Origin: Lentzea albida | GTDB lineage: Bacteria > Actinomycetota > Actinomycetes > Mycobacteriales > Pseudonocardiaceae | Direction of reading: 5' to 3' | DNA length: 64,000 nucleotides | Assembly: GCF_900111005.1 (NCBI RefSeq) | Contig: NZ_FOFV01000001.1 | Location: 310,001-374,000, forward strand | Part shown: positions 60,216 to 64,000 of the stretch, one piece after another | How the letters are laid out: the number at the start of each line of letters is the position of its first letter | How positions within the stretch are numbered: the stretch's first letter is position 1 | Position numbers and translations under genes: made by a program | Notes under the pieces: generated by a model | Databases searched by the model: none | Told to the model about the DNA's origin: nothing | Seen by the model: the letters and a program-made list of their open reading frames with translations, nothing else

Positions 60216-61675
60216 CGCGAGGAGATCGGCTTCGTCACGTCGTCCTGCCGCGGCGCCGGCATCAGGCGCGGCGGGATGTCCAGGCCCGCCACGCGGACCT
60301 GGTTGCGGCCGTTCTCCTTGGCCTTGTACAGCGCCGCGTCCGCCGAGTGCTGGGCCGTCGCCATGTCGGGGCCGTTGTCGGGGATGACGGCCACGCCGAT
60401 GGACGCCGAGATCGCCTGCAGCGACTCGCCTTCCGGCTCGGGCGGCTGGATCTCGCGGCCGTACAGGGTCACCACGTTGCGGTGCTTGTCGGTGGTGGGG
60501 ACCGCCAGGGAGCCGATGGCCTCGCGGATGCGTTCGGCGATGGTCACGCCCTGGGCGACCGGGGTGTCCTTCAGGGCGACCACGAACTCCTCGCCGCCGT
60601 CTCGGCCCGCCACGTCGCCCGGGCGAAGCTTTTCGCGCAGGATTCGGCCGACCTCGGCGAGGACGGCGTTGCCTGCCGGGTGGCCCCAGGTGTCGTTGAT
60701 GCGCTTGAAGTGGTCCAGGTCGATGACGAGGACGGTCATCGGTTCGCCGTCCAGGCGGCAGCGTTCCGCCAGGCGGCCCGCGTACTCGGCCAGGCCGTTC
60801 GTGTTGAGCAGGCCCGTTCGGTAGTCGGTGTGGGCGTCGGCCGCCAGGCGTTGGTGGAGTTGTTCCTGCTCGCGCAGCAGACGCTCCAGGTGCGTCCGCC
60901 TCTCACCCGCTCGGGAGAGCAGGGCGTTGACGAGGATCACCGGCACGGCCAGCAGCAGGGGGCCCACCCAGTGGGACGTCATCAGCATGCCGAGCATGGC
61001 GCCTGCGCCGAGGGTGCTCATCTCGAGCATGTTGTCGACTTTGGAGCCGAGGAAGTCGAGGACCTTCGAGTTCGGGGTCACGATCTTGAAGGCGGCGGCG
61101 ACGGTCATGACCTGGACGAACCAGTAGACGACCGCTGCTATGGCGAGGATCAGGACGAGGCTGAGGTCCGTCGGGATGTTGCCGGTGGCGGCCAGGGAGA
61201 CGCCGGACAGGTGCACCAGGGCCCACGACAGGAGTGTCGAGGCGAGCATCGAGGCCGTGCCGAAGACGAAGCGGTAGGGCTGGCGGCGGGCGATCGGCTG
61301 GATCAGGATCCTCATCCAGATCGTGGCGATCACGGCCAGGCCGCCGGGCAGTGCCACGGCCGCTGCGAAGGTCCAGACCGAGGTCAGGTCGATGTGGGGG
61401 CCTGACGCCTCGTTGCGGCGGGCTTCTTCCGCTCTGCGCACGATGGTCAGGTGGATCGTGATGGCGGCGATGAGGGCGCCGAAGCGGAGCCAGTCCGTGG
61501 TGGAGACGGCGGTGAGCTTCGTCAGGAGCCAGATGGACGCCACGGCCACGGCTGCTTCGAGCACGAAGAAGTAAGCGATCGCAGTAGGCGCAACGGTCCA
61601 AAGGTCCCAGTTGCGAATCGGAGTCAAGCCGAGTGCCCGCGATCGCCTGCGATCAGTCAAACTGTTCTTCACCAC
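60206..61675 (-). CDS. Membrane diguanylate cyclase (GGDEF)
   Basis: A 489-residue protein: about six to seven N-terminal helices (residues about 28-250), a short linking coiled region (ERRTHLERLLREQEQLHQRL) and a GGDEF domain with the catalytic motif GGEEF at 360-364 and VIDLDHFKRINDTWGHPAGN. It should make cyclic di-GMP. No RxxD inhibitory site is obvious before the motif. The inserted segment YGREIQPPEPEGES within the domain is unusual. In actinomycetes c-di-GMP controls development through BldD. No EAL domain. Confidence 0.9.
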   Translation of the reverse strand: MVKNSLTDRRRSRALGLTPIRNWDLWTVAPTAIAYFFVLEAAVAVASIWLLTKLTAVSTTDWLRFGALIAAITIHLTIVRRAEEARRNEASGPHIDLTSVWTFAAAVALPGGLAVIATIWMRILIQPIARRQPYRFVFGTASMLASTLLSWALVHLSGVSLAATGNIPTDLSLVLILAIAAVVYWFVQVMTVAAAFKIVTPNSKVLDFLGSKVDNMLEMSTLGAGAMLGMLMTSHWVGPLLLAVPVILVNALLSRAGERRTHLERLLREQEQLHQRLAADAHTDYRTGLLNTNGLAEYAGRLAERCRLDGEPMTVLVIDLDHFKRINDTWGHPAGNAVLAEVGRILREKLRPGDVAGRDGGEEFVVALKDTPVAQGVTIAERIREAIGSLAVPTTDKHRNVVTLYGREIQPPEPEGESLQAISASIGVAVIPDNGPDMATAQHSADAALYKAKENGRNQVRVAGLDIPPRLMPAPRQDDVTKPISSRTA

Positions 61676-61884
61676 GACCCCCTACGCTCATGGGACATCC
61701 ATGAGCAAAGCCGCCGCTGACCAGGTCGTAGACCACCACGCTGCCGCTCGTCGCAACGAGGAGGTGTCCTTCCATGCGCAACCGAGACTTCTGAAACGCC
61801 ACCCTTCCTCTACTCGGCCTCAAAGCCGTCATTGGATCATCCTGTGCCTTCACTTCGGATATCGCTATTGGTGACCGTTCTGTT

Positions 61885-63111
61885 TCAGATTGCCACCGCC
61901 TTCGTGTTGTCGCGACCCCTGGCGCGTCGCCACGCGAAGGTCGCCTGCGTCGCCAGCAGCAGTCCGATACCGCCCGCTCCCGCGATCGTGGCCGTCACCG
62001 ATCCGATCGAATGAGCGACGACGCCGGCCAGCGCCATTCCTCCGCCCTGGCTCGAGCGCAACGCAGCGCGCCCAATGCCATAAGCCCTTCCGCGGTACTG
62101 GTCGGGTAGCAGCCGCATCCACGCCGAACGAGCGGGTGTGTGATAAGCCCCGCCTATACCGGCGATCACCAGCAAAACGATGGTCCAGGTCAGGTTCGGG
62201 TTGAAAGCGAACATGATCAACGGCGCCAGCGACAGGATCGCGAGCGGGCCGATCAGGCGCTCCCGCTTCGCCGGGTCCCGCACCAGCCGGAAGAGCAGCG
62301 CCACACCCAGCACGTTCGCCGCGGGTTCGATGGCGAGGATCAGGCCCACCGCCCAGACCGCGTTCAGGCTCGCCGCCAGCGGTACCGCGAGGCCTTCGGG
62401 GACCATCGCGAGGCCCGCGAGCAGGCGCACGCCCAGCAGGGTCCTCAATCGCGGCTCGGTCACCATCAGCGTCAGCACGCCGCGGGGCTCGTCCTCGCTC
62501 TTCTCCTTGCGGCCCAGCGGATCCGCGGCCGGGCGGTGTTTCACCGACGTCTGCACCAAGATCGCCGCCACGGCGAACGTGACGGCGTTGACGGCCAGCG
62601 CGAGGCCGGGACTGGTGTGCGCGACTAGGAAACCGGCCGCGGCGAGACCCGCCATCTGAGCTATGTCGACCGACGTGCCGAAGAGCGCCACGCCGTCGTC
62701 GTAGCGTTTCGGCGGCAACACGTGAGGGAGGCTCGCCTCCTGCGCCGCGAGGTACGGCGACGAGATCGCCAGCACCGTCACCAGCAACACGATCATCGCC
62801 CACAGCGGCATGCCCGGAATGGCCATCGCGGCCATGAGCAGCGCCTGCAACCAGGCCGTCGTCACCATTACCGTGCGTCGCGGGAACCGGTCGGCGACCC
62901 AGCCGAGCAACGGACCCGAAATCAGCGGCGGGAACAGCGTCAGCGACCACGTCAACGCGGTCGCCGCGACGGATCGTGTCCGCTCGAATACGAGCAGTGA
63001 CAAAGCGACCGCCGCGAGTTGGTCACCGGCGGTCGAAACGGTCGATCCGATCCACATGGCGCGGAACTCGCGCAAACCGACGAGCTCGCGGACGGCGCCG
63101 CGGGTCGTCAT
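61885..63111 (-). CDS. MFS transporter (enterobactin-exporter/EntS-like)
   Basis: A 408-residue protein with twelve predicted helices. LREFRAMWIGSTVSTAGDQL in helix 1 and GWVADRFPRRTVMV (motif A) place it in the EntS/TetV-like MFS_3 branch of exporters. Substrate unknown. The gap to the cyclase gene (61676-61884) shows no feature I can name. It ends KAVAI. Start ATG 63111. Confidence 0.9.
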   Translation of the reverse strand: MTTRGAVRELVGLREFRAMWIGSTVSTAGDQLAAVALSLLVFERTRSVAATALTWSLTLFPPLISGPLLGWVADRFPRRTVMVTTAWLQALLMAAMAIPGMPLWAMIVLLVTVLAISSPYLAAQEASLPHVLPPKRYDDGVALFGTSVDIAQMAGLAAAGFLVAHTSPGLALAVNAVTFAVAAILVQTSVKHRPAADPLGRKEKSEDEPRGVLTLMVTEPRLRTLLGVRLLAGLAMVPEGLAVPLAASLNAVWAVGLILAIEPAANVLGVALLFRLVRDPAKRERLIGPLAILSLAPLIMFAFNPNLTWTIVLLVIAGIGGAYHTPARSAWMRLLPDQYRGRAYGIGRAALRSSQGGGMALAGVVAHSIGSVTATIAGAGGIGLLLATQATFAWRRARGRDNTKAVAI

Positions 63112-63570
63112 GCGCTGCCTCGGGGAGTCGCTGCGCGCACGCGGCGAATCGGCTCGTCCCGATTCGCTCTACGCCGAGTCACGTCGCCCCCGCCGGTGGT
63201 AATCAATTTCTATCGACAATCACGGTAGAAGCTGCCTGACCGTTCAACGTCTGTCCTACCACAGTGTGTACCTAAACGGAGCAGGCCAGTTACCTAAAGT
63301 AGTTACAATAGCGAAACGTGGAGCTGATCTTCTTCACAGTTGACCTCGGGTTCGCCTGATTGGACCCCAAATGGTCACGAAGTGTGTCAGCCGGTGCCAA
63401 ACGGGTGCCTTGTGCTCGCCCAACCGGTGCAACCGGCTCCGACTCCTGCCCGGCAGGACCCGTTAATGGCGAACGTGACGACGGTACCCGCGCCCGGGAG
63501 TGGCGCGTAATAGCCCGCGGCGTTTGTCACGCGAACGGCAGAGAGGTTCTGGCAAGTGTGGAAAGTCGAC
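63112..63570. other. Intergenic region upstream of the MFS gene
   Basis: About 460 bp with lower GC than the genes around it, particularly 63200-63340. It should hold the MFS promoter. I see no tRNA, no conserved small RNA and no credible reading frame. Confidence 0.45.
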
Positions 63571-63611
63571 TTTCCTGCCCGCTCGCCTAAACCGGTTGAG
63601 CGGGCAGGAAA
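63571..63611 (-). terminator. Hairpin downstream of the rRNA methyltransferase gene
   Basis: TTTCCTGCCCGCTC (63571-63584) and GAGCGGGCAGGAAA (63598-63611) form a perfect 14-bp stem with a 13-base loop, 77 bp past the methyltransferase stop. No T-run follows. Confidence 0.65.
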
Positions 63612-63688
63612 ACGATCATTAACGTCGGAGAAACGCTGCTATTGGCGTCGCTGGGTGCCAGATAACGTCAGGCGGGGGCCGCTCGGCG

Positions 63689-64000
63689 TCAGCCCTTGGC
63701 GGCGACCCGGCGGCGGCGCGCGACCTCGGCCAGCACGACGCCCGCGGCGACCGACGCGTTGAGCGACTCGACGCCCGCGGCCATCGGGATCGACACGGTC
63801 TGGTCGCAGGTCTCCTTGACCAGGCGGCCCAGTCCGCGGCCCTCCGAGCCCACCACGACAACGAGCGGACCCGTCGCGAGGTCGAGGCCGTCGACGTCCA
63901 CGTCACCGTCCGCGTCCAGGCCCACGATCATCAGCCCGGCCTCGGCCCAGTCACGCAGCGTGCGGGTGAGGTTCGTCGCCATCGCGATCGGCATCTTCGC
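63689..64000 (-). CDS. rlmB: TrmH/SpoU-family 23S rRNA 2'-O-methyltransferase, 3' part
   Basis: The C-terminal about 103 residues of a SPOUT methyltransferase; the 5' part is outside the window. The three SpoU motifs are [11 protein letters not shown]-type (here [16 protein letters not shown]), [18 protein letters not shown] and [19 protein letters not shown], which form the trefoil-knot SAM site. This matches RlmB, which methylates G2251 of 23S rRNA. The frame runs open to base 64000. Confidence 0.85.
   Translation of the reverse strand, partial: AKMPIAMATNLTRTLRDWAEAGLMIVGLDADGDVDVDGLDLATGPLVVVVGSEGRGLGRLVKETCDQTVSIPMAAGVESLNASVAAGVVLAEVARRRRVAAKG

Noticed and set aside
63340-63570. Possible tRNA or small RNA in the gap before the rRNA methyltransferase
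   Set aside because: Several GGTGC/CCGG complementarities exist but no cloverleaf, no TTCRA T-loop and no acceptor stem could be built.

Overview
The window is GC-rich chromosomal DNA from an actinobacterium, most likely a filamentous member of the Pseudonocardiales (Lentzea, Saccharothrix and Actinosynnema are the closest matches I can name from gene content; the genus is an inference). Reasons: very high GC at third codon positions, many GTG and TTG starts, four-base GTGA overlaps between genes, Lsr2, an F420-dependent LLM oxidoreductase, IdeR-type iron boxes, a type VII secretion substrate locus, and the actinobacterial order dacB - zincin - tilS - hpt - ftsH - folE - folP - folB - folK - DUF3180. 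I see no rRNA, tRNA, CRISPR array, prophage or insertion sequence.

Layout. 0-7 kb: end of a GH114 glycosidase, an ArsR/SRPBCC pair, a 57-residue membrane protein, an LLM oxidoreductase, an excalibur lipoprotein, a hotdog thioesterase, and a MarR/MFS efflux pair behind a 36-bp symmetric operator candidate. 7-21 kb: housekeeping block of ppa, dacB, zincin, tilS and hpt, then a repeat-rich gap, a VWA lipid- or membrane-anchored protein, and ftsH with a tightly overlapping folate operon (folE, folP, folB, folK, DUF3180, DUF6779). 21-25.6 kb: an orphan NuoD paralogue, a G-rich gap, a DUF1203 gene, a MidA/NDUFAF7-type methyltransferase and a PrsW-type membrane protease. 25.7-31.7 kb: pantothenate/CoA block (DUF2520, panC, panD, coaX), lysS and lsr2. 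31.9-35.9 kb: an iron-siderophore importer (two permeases and an ATPase) with a FhuF-type reductase, each behind an IdeR-like box. 36-38.7 kb: clpC.

38.9-41.9 kb: a four-gene type VII secretion effector cassette (YbaB/EbfC, EspC-like, WXG-type effector of unknown toxin domain, membrane protein). 42-49 kb: DUF6928, an endonuclease/exonuclease/phosphatase-fold protein, a sirtuin, an ABM monooxygenase, an M1 peptidase, an alpha/beta hydrolase, a 2'-5' RNA ligase-like protein, mutY with an expanded 16-residue-repeat tail, and a beta-carbonic anhydrase. 49-57.6 kb: two LacI regulators, a sugar ABC importer (binding protein, two permeases), a phosphotransferase, and a MalK/MsmX-type ATPase behind three CRE-like operators. 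57.6-60.2 kb: zinc ABC importer. 60.2-64 kb: a diguanylate cyclase, an MFS exporter and the end of an rRNA methyltransferase gene.

Points of most interest: (i) the NuoD paralogue keeps the arginine that NDUFAF7 methylates in mitochondrial NDUFS2 and sits beside a NDUFAF7/MidA-type methyltransferase, but has Trp in place of the quinone-binding Tyr; (ii) a 17-bp palindrome, GGATTGTTGAACAATCC, recurs inside three genes and has expanded as 48-bp in-frame repeats at the 3' end of mutY; (iii) the type VII effector cassette; (iv) several clean operator candidates (MarR dyad, IdeR boxes, a DasR-like site, CRE-like boxes).
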